A stretch of DNA of 64,000 nucleotides from Candidatus Nanopelagicales bacterium (GCA_018401415.1 JAGYKV010000009.1:1-64000); one strand, 5' to 3'; positions 8,332 through 18,644 are shown, counted from the first letter of the stretch. Program-made: numbers and translations. Notes: generated from the letters alone by a model not told the origin.

Positions 8332-8643
8332 ATGCCTAAGCAATATCCGAAAGATCAGAAAGATCGAGCGGTCAGGATGCTGTTGGACCGCTTGGATGAA
8401 TACCCTTCGATGTATGCCGCGTGTAACGCGATCGGCCCGAAACTAGGTATCGGTTCTGAAACGCTGCGCCGTTGGACTCTTCAGGCCCAGATTGACACCG
8501 GTGAACGTAACGGTCCGACCAGTGGTGAACTCGCCGAGATCAAGACCTTAAAGAACAAGGTTCGTGATTTAGAAGAAGCCAACGAGATTTTGAAACAGGC
8601 TTCGATTTTATTCGCGAGGGAGCTCGACCCTCGTCAACGTTGA
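8332..8643 (+). CDS. IS3 family OrfA (element D)
   Basis: The start MPKQYPKDQKDRAVRMLLDR is followed by the helix-turn-helix GIGSETLRRWTLQAQ and the coiled-coil-like tail LKNKVRDLEEANEILKQAS. An ATG 18 bases upstream is also possible, but the listed start matches the related element at 16304. It is intact. Slippage near its stop would lead into OrfB, whose frame carries FIDQMRAQGFG just downstream. Confidence 0.8.
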   Translation: MPKQYPKDQKDRAVRMLLDRLDEYPSMYAACNAIGPKLGIGSETLRRWTLQAQIDTGERNGPTSGELAEIKTLKNKVRDLEEANEILKQASILFARELDPRQR

Positions 8644-8663
8644 TCTGCAACTTCATTGACCAA

Positions 8664-9587
8664 ATGAGGGCTCAAGGTTTTGGGGTCGGAGCCGGTCTGC
8701 GCAGTCCTGCGAGAACAGGGCTGCCAGGTCGCCCCACGAACCTACCGAGCATGGAGACAAGCACTCCCTTCTGACAGGTCGATCCGTGATGCGTATCTCA
8801 CGTATGCGTTACGGGAAACCATTGATAAACCCGAAGGGCTCTACGGTCGGCGGAAAATGACAGCTCATTTGCGCAGGCTAGGTCACCAGGTAAGCGTTGC
8901 AACGGTTGACCGCCTGATGCGTGATGAAGGTTTAAACGGTGTGATCCGTGGGAAAAATCACCGAACCACGATCCCCGCTAAAAATGGTAAACGCGCCGGT
9001 GACCGGCTGGATCGTAACTTCACCGCTGCGTGTCCCAATCGGGTGTGCGTTGCTGATTTTACGTATTGTCGAACCTGGGCAGGGTTCGTTTACGTGGCTT
9101 TCATCATTGATGTTTTCTCCCGCAAAATCGTCGGTTGGCACGCGATGACGACCAGGCCCACCGGAACTCGTGACAGTTCCTTTACGCATGGCGCTATGGG
9201 ATCGCCGGCATGAAGGTATCGAAATATTCGAGGGTTTAATCCATCATTCCGATGCCGGATCTCAATACGTTTCCTTGAAAGTCTCTGAAGAACTCATGCT
9301 CGAAGGTGTTCTGGCATCTATTGGAAGTGTCGGTGATGCTTACGATAATGCCCTCGCCGAGACGACAATCGGGCTGTTTAAAACCGAGGCAATCACGCCC
9401 GGAAACCCGTTCCATCCTGGCCCATTCAAGACAATCGAGGATATCGAATTCGCAACCATGGGCTGGGTTGATTGGTTTAACAACCGCCGTCTGCACTCCC
9501 ACCCTGGACTACATGCCACCCGTTAAATATGAAACCAACTACTACGCTACAAACCTGACTTCCCAACCGGAGATGTCAACCGTATGA
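8664..9587 (+). pseudogene. IS3 family OrfB, frameshifted (element D)
   Basis: The complete integrase-core protein can be read after correcting three single-base insertions, near 8690, 9163 and 9496. Landmarks are CAVLREQGCQVAPRTYRAW, GLYGRRKMTAHLRRLG, then VCVADFTYCRTWAGF (first D), LIHHSDAGSQYVS (second D), DNALAETTIGLFKTE (E) and a final LDYMPPVKYETNYY. In each case the correction is removal of one base. As elsewhere in the window, sequencing error cannot be excluded, so the element may in reality be intact. Confidence 0.7.
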
Positions 9588-9614
9588 AGACGGCAGAAAA
9601 GTCCTAACAGTTCA

Positions 9615-9767
9615 CTCCCATGTGAGCCAGTGGAGTTACAAGGGGACAAAGAGTGGTTGAAATATGCTGGAATGAGGACCCTCCATGCAAAACATGCGCA
9701 ATTCCAATGCGTGTCCTTAGATAAAAGCTGAGACAATGAATCGCTCTGGGTTTTGTTCCTAGTGTTT
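9615..9767. other. Short unassigned spacer
   Basis: Target sequence to the right of IS3 element D. No gene or RNA is recognisable. Confidence 0.3.
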
Positions 9768-10086
9768 TACGAGGGCACCGGTTGGTGTCCTCGCTTGTTG
9801 TGAATTGTAATAGTTGTCCTCGTATTCGACGGGGGTTTGGTAATTCAGCTCTGAATGCAGGCGTGAGTTGTTGAACCACCAGACCCATTCCAGGGTGGCG
9901 AGTTCGACTTCTTCAATGCTGCGCCAGGGTTTGCGGGCTTTGATTAATTCGTTTTTGTAAAGCCCGTTGATTGTTTCGGCCAAAGCATTGTCATAGCTGT
10001 CACCGACGGAACCAGTTGATGCTTGAATTCCCAGGTCAGCGAGCCGATTGGAATACGTCAGCGATAAATATTGACCAGATTCAATC
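9768..10086 (-). pseudogene. IS3 family OrfB C-terminal fragment (element F)
   Basis: This is the last third of an IS3 integrase: QYLSLTYSNRLADLGIQAS, GSVGDSYDNALAETINGLY with the catalytic glutamate, and LEWVWWFNNSRLHSELNYQT. It starts abruptly at the residues that normally follow HSDRGS, exactly where an IS30 end (GGTCGTTGCAACACC, 10087-10101) begins. The IS30 evidently jumped into this gene. The upstream two-thirds is not present on the other side. Confidence 0.75.
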
Positions 10087-10605
10087 GGTCGTTGCAACAC
10101 CGGCCTTTTGGAGTGAGTGTATCTGCTCTTCGAATACCTCTGCGGGAGTCTTCCATCCGAGTGTTTTGCGTGGTCTGTTGTTGAGTGCGAGAGCGACTGC
10201 TTCGAGGTCTTCGGCGGACCAGCGTGATAGGTCAGTGCCTTTGGGGAAGAACTGGCGCAGCAGCCCGTTCGAGTTCTCGTTGGTCGGCCGCTGCCAGGGT
10301 GAATGCGGGTCCGCGAAGTACACCTTGGTGCCCGTCTCGAGCGCGAACTGTGCGTGAGCGGAGAGCTCTTTACCGCGGTCCCAGGTGAGTGTCTTGCGGA
10401 GTTGTTCGGGGAGTTTCGTCATTGTCGCGATCAGTGCGGTGTTCATAGCCAGGGCGCCGTAACCGCCGAGGGCGGGCCCGTTCTTCACCGGCGCTATCTC
10501 GCCGTAACCTTCCAGTCGTGGCAGGTGAACCAGCAGGATCGAGCGGCTCTTGCGTTCAACTATCGTGCCGATCGCGGACCGCCCGGTACCGATGATCAAG
10601 TCGCC
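10081..10605 (-). pseudogene. IS30 transposase, C-terminal half (second copy)
   Basis: This intact reading frame of the IS30 integrase core runs from GDLIIGTGRSAIGTIVERKS through LTWDRGKELSAHAQF, VYFADPHSPWQRPTNENSNG and LRQFFPKGTDLSRW to NNRPRKTLGWKTPAEV. It is the cleaner counterpart of the broken copy at 3087-6252. It begins at EGDLIIG, the same residue at which the first copy is interrupted, and is preceded by the same IS110 end, so the DNA-binding half is missing. Confidence 0.8.
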
Positions 10606-10609
10606 TTCC

Positions 10610-10807
10610 TTACGTTGTTACCAGTGCTGGTTCGCGCGTGATGTAGCGTTCTGGGCACCCTCGGGCAGCAGGTACGGCTGAGTTGTCGCCTTGCCGCTTG
10701 GACGGCTTACTGGGAATGGCCGCCTGCTGCCCGTTGATGGCTCGACCGCTGATTGAGAGTTGCGACATTGATCGCTCGGTAAGGACGCGCCGGCGTGGTC
10801 ATCGACA
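10610..10807 (-). mobile_element. Solo IS110 end (second copy)
   Basis: About 200 bases nearly identical to the reverse complement of 2884-3082, the noncoding end of the IS110 element, including the 12 bases TAACAACGTAAG next to the IS30 junction. No IS110 transposase accompanies it. Homology stops near 10807, beyond which IS21 sequence begins. It marks a second IS110 insertion at the same IS30 position, later deleted. Confidence 0.75.
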
Positions 10808-10863
10808 TAGCGGATGAGTATCATCGTCGCGCCCCCAGCACGCCGATACTTCGCGCGCGTCCA

Positions 10864-10974
10864 TTCCGGATCGTGCACCACGCCGAAGTCATCACCCTCA
10901 AAGGAAACAGCTACCGGCTCAAAGACACACTCACCCGACTAGCCAGCGAAAAACCAGAGAACAAGGCACAATAA
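10864..10974 (+). pseudogene. IS21 IstB, C-terminal fragment
   Basis: The fragment reads FRIVHHAEVITLKGNSYRLK, the conserved last segment of IstB ATPases, and stops at 10972-10974. The rest of IstB, including the AAA+ core, is absent. It belongs to the upstream member of a head-to-tail IS21 pair. Confidence 0.7.
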
Positions 10975-11029
10975 ACCCCACGACGTGGCCTACTTCTCAT
11001 TGCCGAAAATGGTCTACTTTTCGATGATC

Positions 11030-11045
11030 GTTAACATGTGTTAAC
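11030..11045. repeat. Head-to-tail IS21 junction
   Basis: The right end of one IS21 (GTTAACA, 11030-11036) meets the left end of another (TGTTAAC, 11039-11045) with only TG between. Together they form a palindromic 16-mer. IS21-family tandem junctions with a spacer of a few bases are known to be highly reactive transposition intermediates. The assignment of the ends rests on the istB stop upstream and istA downstream in the same orientation. Confidence 0.6.
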
Positions 11046-11093
11046 GGCAGCTGAAATGTTAGACCAAAAACGGCAGCAATCGAAATGTAGGCC

Positions 11094-12478
11094 GGGACTA
11101 TCATTAACGGTGTTTCGGGCTTTTCATTTAGTAGTTCTCCGCGGCCGGGAATCGGTCTGCGAAGGTGATTGCGAATGCGTTGAGAGCTGGTTTCCAACGC
11201 ATTGTCCATCTCACTTGGCCCTTACCTGTCGGGTCAAGAGACCTTGTTACGAGATACAGACATTTCAGTGCTGCACCCTCAGTCGGAAAATGCCCTCGTG
11301 CTTTCACGGCCCTACGGTAGCGGGCGTTCAAACTTTCGATCGCGTTGGTGGAGCAAATCACTTTCCGTATTTCCACGTCATAGTCGAGGAAGGGAATGAA
11401 TTCTTCCCACGCGTTCTCCCACAGCCTGATGATCGCGGGGTATCTGGCGCCCCATTTTTCTTTCAACGACTCGAAGGCATCCCGTGCAGCATCGGGACTG
11501 GGAGCGGTATAAATGGGCTTCAGGTCACGTTTAAGTTCGTCCCAGTATTTCTTCGACGCGAGCCGAAAAGATCCCCGGATCAAATGAATGATGCAGGTTT
11601 GCACCGTCGTGAGCGGCCAGACGTTGCCTACTACTTCGGGCAAGCCCTTAAGTCCATCACAGACCAGGATAAACACGTCCCTGGTTCCCCTGTTGCGAAT
11701 GTCAGTGAGCACGGACATCCAGAACTTGGCGCCTTCACCACCGGTCCCAGCCCAAAGCCCCAGAATGTCTTTCTCGCCCGCGAGAGTGACTCCAATTGCT
11801 GCATAAATGGGCCTGTTAGCCACTTGACCGTCCCTGATTTTCACCACAATCGCGTCAATGAAAACGGCCGCGTAAATCTCATCCAACGGGCGAGCTGACC
11901 AGTCATTCATTTCCTCAATCACTCTGTCAGTGATCCGAGAGATGGTTTCCTTGGAGACAGATGCGCCATAAATTTCCGCGAAATGCGCACTGATCTCACC
12001 CGTGGTTAATCCTTTGGCATAAAGCGAAAGAACTATCTCATCGACCTCACCCAAGCGTCGCTGTCGCTTCTTCACGATCTGCGGCTCGAACGTGCCCGCC
12101 CGATCCCTGGGAACCTCTATATCGATAGCCCCCACCGAATCTGTCAGAACCGTTTTCCCACGGGTTCCATTGCGAATGTTCCCGGACTCTCGCCCCGCAG
12201 GATCATGTTTCTCATAACCCAAATGTTCAGTCATTTCCTCATTCAGAGCTGTTTGGATCACCGTTTTGGTGAGTTGCTTGAGCAGTCCATCAGGGCCGGT
12301 CAACGCCAGGCCCTGTTCTTTTGCCATCCGAACGAGTTCGGTGGCGGCATCCATCTCCGCACTCTGCGGCTTCGGTGGTTTTTTCGGGGTCACATCCCCA
12401 ATTGTTATCGTCATCATCGAACCTTCCCGCCAGCACCGCTGGCGATCAAGCCCGAAACACCGTTTTCAGCACAGTCCC
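11094..12478 (-). mobile_element. IS256-family element
   Basis: The ends GGGACTATCATTAACGGTG at 11094 and, on the other strand from 12478, GGGACTGTGCTGAAAACGGT are imperfect inverted repeats. Flanking 8-mers TGTAGGCC (11086-11093) and TGTAGACC (12479-12486) differ by one base and fit the 8-bp duplication expected for IS256. It contains one intact transposase gene. Confidence 0.8.
11128..12417 (-). CDS. IS256 family transposase
   Basis: This 429-residue mutator-type transposase has the conserved start LNEEMTEHLGYEKHDPAG, the RNGTRGKTVLTDSVG motif and the DDE residues: D in AAVFIDAIVVKIRDG, D in VFILVCDGLKGLPEVV and E in RLWENAWEEFIPFL. The ICSTNAIESLNARYRRAVK helix is also present. Length and motifs are complete and the frame is unbroken, so this is probably the most recently active non-IS3 element here. 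Its gene is antisense to the IS21 genes around it. Confidence 0.9.
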   Translation of the reverse strand: MMTITIGDVTPKKPPKPQSAEMDAATELVRMAKEQGLALTGPDGLLKQLTKTVIQTALNEEMTEHLGYEKHDPAGRESGNIRNGTRGKTVLTDSVGAIDIEVPRDRAGTFEPQIVKKRQRRLGEVDEIVLSLYAKGLTTGEISAHFAEIYGASVSKETISRITDRVIEEMNDWSARPLDEIYAAVFIDAIVVKIRDGQVANRPIYAAIGVTLAGEKDILGLWAGTGGEGAKFWMSVLTDIRNRGTRDVFILVCDGLKGLPEVVGNVWPLTTVQTCIIHLIRGSFRLASKKYWDELKRDLKPIYTAPSPDAARDAFESLKEKWGARYPAIIRLWENAWEEFIPFLDYDVEIRKVICSTNAIESLNARYRRAVKARGHFPTEGAALKCLYLVTRSLDPTGKGQVRWTMRWKPALNAFAITFADRFPAAENY

Positions 12479-12507
12479 TGTAGACCACCTGATGCAGTAT
12501 TGGACAG

Positions 12508-13761
12508 GTGATTTCAGTGATGGATTGGTCAGAGATTCAGGTTTTGGCTCGCCGGGATGGGTTGAGTCAGCGGGAGATTGCCCGGAGGTTGGGTATTTCT
12601 CGGGTGACGGTGAGACGGGCTCTGGTCTCGGATGGGCCGCCGGAGTATGAGCGGGCTGCTGGCCCGACGGGGTTTGATCCGTTTGAGGCGCGGGTGGTGG
12701 CGTTGTTGCGGGATCACCCGTCGATGCCGGTCACGGTGATCGCGGAACGTATCAGCTGGCCAGGGTCGATCACGAATCTTCGCCGTCATGTTCGTTTGCT
12801 GCGCCCGTTGTTGGCGCCGGTTGATCCGGCGGACAGGTTGTCGTATTCCCTGGGTGATCAAGGGCAGTGTGATTTGTGGTTCCCTGCGGTGAAGATTCCT
12901 CTTTCTGATGGGAGCCTGGTCACTCTGCCGGTGTTGGTGATGGTTTCGTCGGCGTCACGCTTTATTGCCGCGTTGATGTTGCCTTCCCGGATGACGGGGG
13001 ATTTGATTGCGGGTACGTGGCAGTTGTTGAATGATTTCGGTGGCGTCCCACACCGATTGGTTTGGGATAACGAGGCTGGTATTGGCCGGCGGGGAGTGCT
13101 CACCCGTGATGTTGCGTTCTTCGCCGGGGCGGTTGCGACCCGGATCGTGCAACTTAAACCTTGTGACCCTGAATCTAAAGGGATCGTGGAACGGGCCAAT
13201 AAGTATTTAGAAACCTCGTTTCTGCCGGGGCGAGTGTTCACGTCCCCACAGGATTTCAATGACCAGTTGCAGGCATGGCTGGTGACTGCCAATCATCGTC
13301 TTTCGCGGGCGTTAGGGATGCGCCCGGTGGATGCGATCCTCGCTGACCGGGCTGCGATGGGCGCACTGCCACCGGTTGCCCCGGTAACTACGCGTATTAA
13401 CACTGTTCGCTTGGCCCGGGATTATTACGTGCGGGCGGGTAGTAATGATTATTCGGTGGATCCACGTTTCATTGGCCGCATGGTCCACGTTCACATGAAC
13501 CTGACCCATGTTTGGGTGATCACCGATGGGATCGAAGTTGGGCGGCACCAACGGTTTTGGGGCAAAACCGCGACCATCACTGATCCTGATCATGTTGCCT
13601 TGGCAGCGACCCTGCGGCGTGAATTCAACCAACCCCGGGTTCATGCATCAGGCAGTGAGTTGGTTCGTGACCTCGGCGACTATGACACCGCGTTCGGTGT
13701 CAGCTTTGACCCACCACGGTCACCTACCGGTGAGTTTGCATCCGTGAAAGAGAGCGCGTGA
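12508..13761 (+). CDS. istA: IS21 family transposase IstA
   Basis: This 417-residue protein has an N-terminal helix-turn-helix (LSQREIARRLGISRVTVRRA) and an rve integrase core: the first D in GDQGQCDLWFPAVK, the second in HRLVWDNEAGIGRRG and E in KPCDPESKGIVERANKYL. It is complete and unbroken. Its stop overlaps the istB start by four bases, the usual coupled IS21 arrangement. Transposition needs IstB, which is truncated here. The IS256 lies just upstream and may have displaced its native promoter. Confidence 0.9.
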   Translation: MISVMDWSEIQVLARRDGLSQREIARRLGISRVTVRRALVSDGPPEYERAAGPTGFDPFEARVVALLRDHPSMPVTVIAERISWPGSITNLRRHVRLLRPLLAPVDPADRLSYSLGDQGQCDLWFPAVKIPLSDGSLVTLPVLVMVSSASRFIAALMLPSRMTGDLIAGTWQLLNDFGGVPHRLVWDNEAGIGRRGVLTRDVAFFAGAVATRIVQLKPCDPESKGIVERANKYLETSFLPGRVFTSPQDFNDQLQAWLVTANHRLSRALGMRPVDAILADRAAMGALPPVAPVTTRINTVRLARDYYVRAGSNDYSVDPRFIGRMVHVHMNLTHVWVITDGIEVGRHQRFWGKTATITDPDHVALAATLRREFNQPRVHASGSELVRDLGDYDTAFGVSFDPPRSPTGEFASVKESA

Positions 13762-14230
13762 TGACGACACGGAAAACAGCAAGTTCCTTCAATGACTCGG
13801 ATGCTGATATTGCTCGGGAGCTTGCGCACCTGTCCCGGGCCTTAAAAGCCCCACGCCTGCTCGCCAGCGCGCAACGCCTCGGGCCGATCGCCCGGGAAGC
13901 CGGCTGGTCCCATGAGCAATATTTGACAGCGGTTTTAAGTCAAGAAGTTTCCAGCCGGGAAGCCTCCGGCGCACTGATCCGCATCAAAGCCGCCGGATTC
14001 GACGCCCTGAAATCCCTTGAGGAATTCAATTACGATTTCCAACCCGCAGCACCCCGAGACGTTATCGCCCACCTGGCCACCGGCACGTATTTACATGAAG
14101 GACGCAACATTGTTCTCCTCGGGCCACCAGGGACCGGGAAAACCCACCTCGCCACCGGCCTAGGGATTAAAGCCTGCCACCAAGGACGCCGCGTGTTATT
14201 CAACTCCGCAACCGGATGGGTCAACCGCCT
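13758..14230 (+). pseudogene. istB: IS21 IstB ATPase, truncated
   Basis: The IstB N-terminal domain and Walker A motif are present (NIVLLGPPGTGKTHLATGLG), followed by [13 protein letters not shown]. It then runs into foreign sequence at about 14230 and loses Walker B, the sensor motifs and the C-terminal VHHAEV segment. It starts at GTG 13758 overlapping istA. Without the ATPase core IstB cannot activate IstA. Confidence 0.8.
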
Positions 14231-14232
14231 CA

Positions 14233-15338
<1,106 letters not shown>

Positions 15339-15660
15339 GTGGTCGGCTTTCCCGACCTCGGACTACTACAGATCCTCCGCCCACCCCAGCCCGATCAACC
15401 GAGCCATGCGTTCAGCCAAACCCTCTGCCGCTGGCTGCAGCAGACGACCGGCAGAGCCGGGATGGTTCCCACGTTCATTCCTGGACCATTCGACGGGATC
15501 GGCACCCAGTTATGCCCCTGCACCATCGCCACGACTCCGCCGCAGGCTTTCACCGTGGCCTCGGACCAGCGACATCACCCGGTCAAGAGTTCCCCGCACG
15601 ACCGAAACCGTGCAGATGCGCGAGCGACCCAGCCCATGATCCGCCAGGTTTGGGCTGGTG
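15339..15660 (-). other. Probable 5' ribozyme part of the group II intron
   Basis: This GC-rich stretch without a credible gene lies directly upstream of the maturase, where domains I-III of a group II intron belong. On the minus strand it contains several short self-complementary segments. I could not define the GTGYG-type 5' end or fold the domains by eye, so the extent is only a guess. Confidence 0.3.
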
Positions 15661-15813
15661 GGTTCGATTGAGGGCTTTCATCCACTGGTTCCTCACGTAT
15701 GCTCTCTCCGTCTCGCTAGCCGAGCCCGCACCATCTGGCAGTAGTGATCCGGCTCGTCGTTGTCAAGGACTGCTACCCGCCCCATAACAGGGCAGATGGC
15801 CGTCCTTCAGCTA

Positions 15814-16283
15814 TCAGATTCCTGCTGCGACAGGAATCGAGCGGTGTCCTTTCACCACCGCAATGTCCAAGAACGCCTCGTGGCGCTCGAAGTCCGCCAC
15901 CCAGACCCGGTTCGGTGCTGGTGCAGTGAAGTTCCGGTTCACTAGGTCACCGGCCCGAACACCGTCCTTGGCGGGGATGGTGGTTCGGTGGCTACGACCA
16001 CGTACTAGGCCATTGAGCCTTCATCACCCATCAGTCGGTGCACTGTTCCCGCACTGACATCGACTCCTTGCCGCCGCAAGTGAGCTGTCATTTTCCTCCG
16101 GCCATAAAGGCCTTCCGGCGTACCAACCGTGTCCAACATGGCATTGGTCACGTGAGCGTCGGTGATGGTTCGTAGGGACGGTTGACGGCTTTTCCATGAC
16201 CGGTAGGTTCGTGGGGCGACCTGGCAGCCCTGCTCTCGCAGGACCGCGCAGACCGACTCGACCCCAAAGCCTTGGGCTCTCAT
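15814..16283 (-). pseudogene. IS3 family OrfB, truncated with altered C-terminus (element C)
   Basis: The protein starts MRAQGFGVESVCAVLREQ, continues through GLYGRRKMTAHLRRQG, shifts frame near 16010, then reads RGRSHRTTIPAKDG and NRVWVADF. Immediately after the first catalytic aspartate the normal sequence is replaced by ERHEAFLDIAVVKGHRS and a stop at 15814. The remaining two-thirds of the integrase is missing. It is a close relative of element D OrfB but cannot be active. Confidence 0.7.
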
Positions 16284-16303
16284 TCCATCAATGAATTGAC
16301 AGA

Positions 16304-16615
16304 TTAACGGTGGCGAGGGTCGAGTTCCCTCGCGAAGAAAATCGATGCCTGACGAAGGATTTCATTGGCTTCTTCCAGATCACGGACCTTATTTTTCAGG
16401 GCCTTAATCTCCACCATTTCATCACTCGTAGCTCCCGAGCGCTGCCCAGAATCAATCTGAGCCTGCAACGTCCACCGTCGCAGCGACTCAGAACCGACCC
16501 CAAGTTTCGGGGCTATAGATTCGCACGCCGCATACAACGACGGGTACTCATCAAGCCGATCAAGAACCATGCGCACCGCACGATCCCGCTGGTCTTTCGG
16601 ATATCTCTTTGGCAT
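16304..16615 (-). CDS. IS3 family OrfA (element C)
   Basis: This intact helix-turn-helix protein (MPKRYPKDQRDRAVRMVLDR, then LGVGSESLRRWTLQAQ and LKNKVRDLEEANEILRQ) is very similar to the OrfA at 8332. The upstream end TGAACCGTTAGGG (complement of 16657-16669) matches the element D terminus. The partner OrfB is truncated, so the element is inactive. Confidence 0.75.
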   Translation of the reverse strand: MPKRYPKDQRDRAVRMVLDRLDEYPSLYAACESIAPKLGVGSESLRRWTLQAQIDSGQRSGATSDEMVEIKALKNKVRDLEEANEILRQASIFFARELDPRHR

Positions 16616-16693
16616 AGGAACCATCTTCCTTCACAAATAAGGAAGCGGCAAGAAAGCCCTAACGGTTCAAACCTCCATGTTTAACTTCTTCGC

Positions 16694-16728
16694 CCAACGA
16701 TTATGCACCCAAGATAAGCAATCGTTGG
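16694..16728. terminator. Hairpin between IS3 remnant and ABC transporter
   Basis: CCAACGATT (16694-16702) and AATCGTTGG (16720-16728) form a perfect 9-bp stem with a 17-base loop. On the plus strand it is followed by a run of T. It could end transcripts from either side, and no activity is certain. Confidence 0.4.
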
Positions 16729-16734
16729 AATTTT

Positions 16735-18644
16735 TCACAAACTGAACATTCTGCCGTTGAAAGTCTGTCTTGCACTATTTCGGATACAGGCCAAGTAAAG
16801 TGGCTTGACTGCAGAACACTGTGGGACGCTTTCCATCAGTACTTCAAAATTTCCAAGCGCAACGATGTGCCCCGATTCCAAGTAGGCAATTTGATCACAA
16901 TCTCGAATTGTCGCTAGACGGTGAGCAATCACAATCGTAGTAACTTGGTTGGCAAGTGAATTGAGAGTGTCAACAATCGCACCCTCTGTTTCAGAATCTA
17001 ATGCAGCTTGTTGCTTCGTCTAGCACTAAGAGTTTTGGTCTCGTATAGAGCGCTCTGGCAATTCCCAAACGTTGACGCTGTCCCCACTGAGGCGCATGCC
17101 ACTCTCGCCTATGACGGTGTCCAAACCTTCCCGATTTTCTCTAAGAAAATCATCAAGGTGAGCTCGAGCCAGTGCTTCCCAAACTCTCGAGTCGTCAATC
17201 ATGGGCAATGGAAGCCCCAGAGCAACATTTTCTCGAACAGTGCCATTGACCATGGCAACCTCTTGGGGCACGTAGCCAATTGCTCCCGGCCAGCGTGCTA
17301 TCGACTCGAGCGGCGGCAATCCACCAATTAGCACCTCCCTGAGCAAGGGGTTAAGACGCCTGAGATCACATCGGCCAAAGTAGATTTGCCTGCGCCAGTT
17401 GGACCGACTATGGCAAGAGAAGTTCCACCTTCTATTCTTAATGAGATGTCCGATAGTGCCACCGACCCCGTCACACTCGGAAAAATCAGATTAATCCCAC
17501 GAAGTTCGACAGACGCACGAAAACTCTCGTTGCCTACGTCCAACCGTCTTTTGAGGCCAGACAAGTCAACTATTTCCCGTGTCCTTCAATTAACTGCGGA
17601 TCGATTTCTCAATTCCGCTGCCAATTCGTACGTACTCGTTGAATGACCTGCCGCACCTCGAACATTCAGCGCGGCACCCCTGAAGCTACTTAACATGCTC
17701 GGAACAATCCGCCTGAACCGCCGCGAGGAATATCGCGATAGTTGCGACAGCGCCGAAGCGTCTTTCAAAAATGAGTTGAGAACCCGCCAATAAAACTGCA
17801 CCGATAACCAAAGCCACTTCAAAGACATATTTAGGGACCAGAGTCATAAATTGTAAGTCAGCGAACTGTGGCTGCGCTCACCGAAGATCCGTAAAATCTC
17901 TTCACATGAAGAGGCGCCTGATTCGCAACCGTGATCTCCCTGTAGACGCCGATAACCTCTTGGACAGACACAATGCTTGCAATATCAATTTCAGCCCCGT
18001 ACTTGCCCAAGTGTGAAGCGCGAGTAGACATGATGCGTTGCAACATGAATGCAATTAGTGCAAAGTAAAGAATCGTAAAAATAGTTACAACTGGGTCCAA
18101 TAACAACAAGCCTGCCACCAAGAGAATCCTAAGGTGCCACCTCAGTAGGCCTACAACAGCTTGACCAAAATGACTAAAGTAGCTTGACTCACCCCAGTTG
18201 TTAAAGCAAACACTGTTTGCTGGCGATCTCTGCTGGACTTGAAGTAGAGGCCAGGAAAGTAAGCCTGATACCAATCTGCCGGAGACCATTGCCTTGCCTA
18301 TTGGCCAAGAACTTCAAAATTCGTCTAGTCCAGAATACCCCAATTCCGCTCTTGAAAATCAGGAGGACTGCTGCGCAGATGACTAAGCACGCTTGCTGCC
18401 GTGATTGCCGGTACGTTACCCAGCCCGACCCAACTCAGCTGTCTCAGCCAATGTGCGGAGGTGCGCCTCCTGCAACCACCGAAACCGAGAGGGCGGCCAC
18501 TACACCAATCAAAATGACGCCGATAAGATCGAGGAACGACGTCGCCATTTGGGCGATAGTCACCAGAATCAAGATCCGTTGATCTCGTTTGCTGAGCAAT
18601 TGCAGGCTCGCCTTCACTGCTTGGCGGACACTGAGCGGCTGCAT
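16735..18644 (-). pseudogene. ABC transporter permease/ATPase (flippase type), multiply frameshifted
   Basis: Pieces of a single half-transporter can be joined on the minus strand. The N-terminal membrane region is QRILILVTIAQMATSFLDLI, followed by a second membrane block LRILLVAGLLLLDPVVTI. The ATPase domain has Walker A GPTGAGKSTLADVISG, the Q-loop region IGYVPQEVAMVNGTVREN, GIARAL-TRPKLLVLDEAT (Walker B) and the switch histidine IAHRLATIRDCD. The architecture is that of lipid-linked oligosaccharide flippases (PglK/MsbA-like), which fits a glycan export role. At least five frame breaks occur, more than in its neighbours, so I call it a pseudogene. Confidence 0.6.

Larger units (their letters stand above)
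8280..9614 (+). mobile_element. IS3-family element D
   Basis: The left end TGAACCGTAGGG at 8280 and the right end CCTAACAGTTCA finishing at 9614 are imperfect inverted repeats. CTC at 8277-8279 and 9615-9617 is a 3-bp target duplication, so both borders are well defined (about 1335 bp). It encodes orfA and a frame-broken orfB. A closely related, truncated copy lies at 15814-16669 on the other strand. Confidence 0.75.
11039..14230 (+). mobile_element. IS21-family element, 3'-truncated and carrying IS256
   Basis: The element begins TGTTAACGGCAGC and contains istA and the first two-thirds of istB. It is interrupted near its left end by an IS256 element (11094-12478). It breaks off at about 14230 inside istB, where an oppositely oriented istB piece begins, so the right end is missing. 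Confidence 0.65.

Noticed and set aside
11038-11898. Long plus-strand open frame (286 codons) across the IS256 region
   Set aside because: It is antisense to the intact IS256 transposase, has no ribosome site and matches no family; it is a shadow of GC-rich coding sequence.
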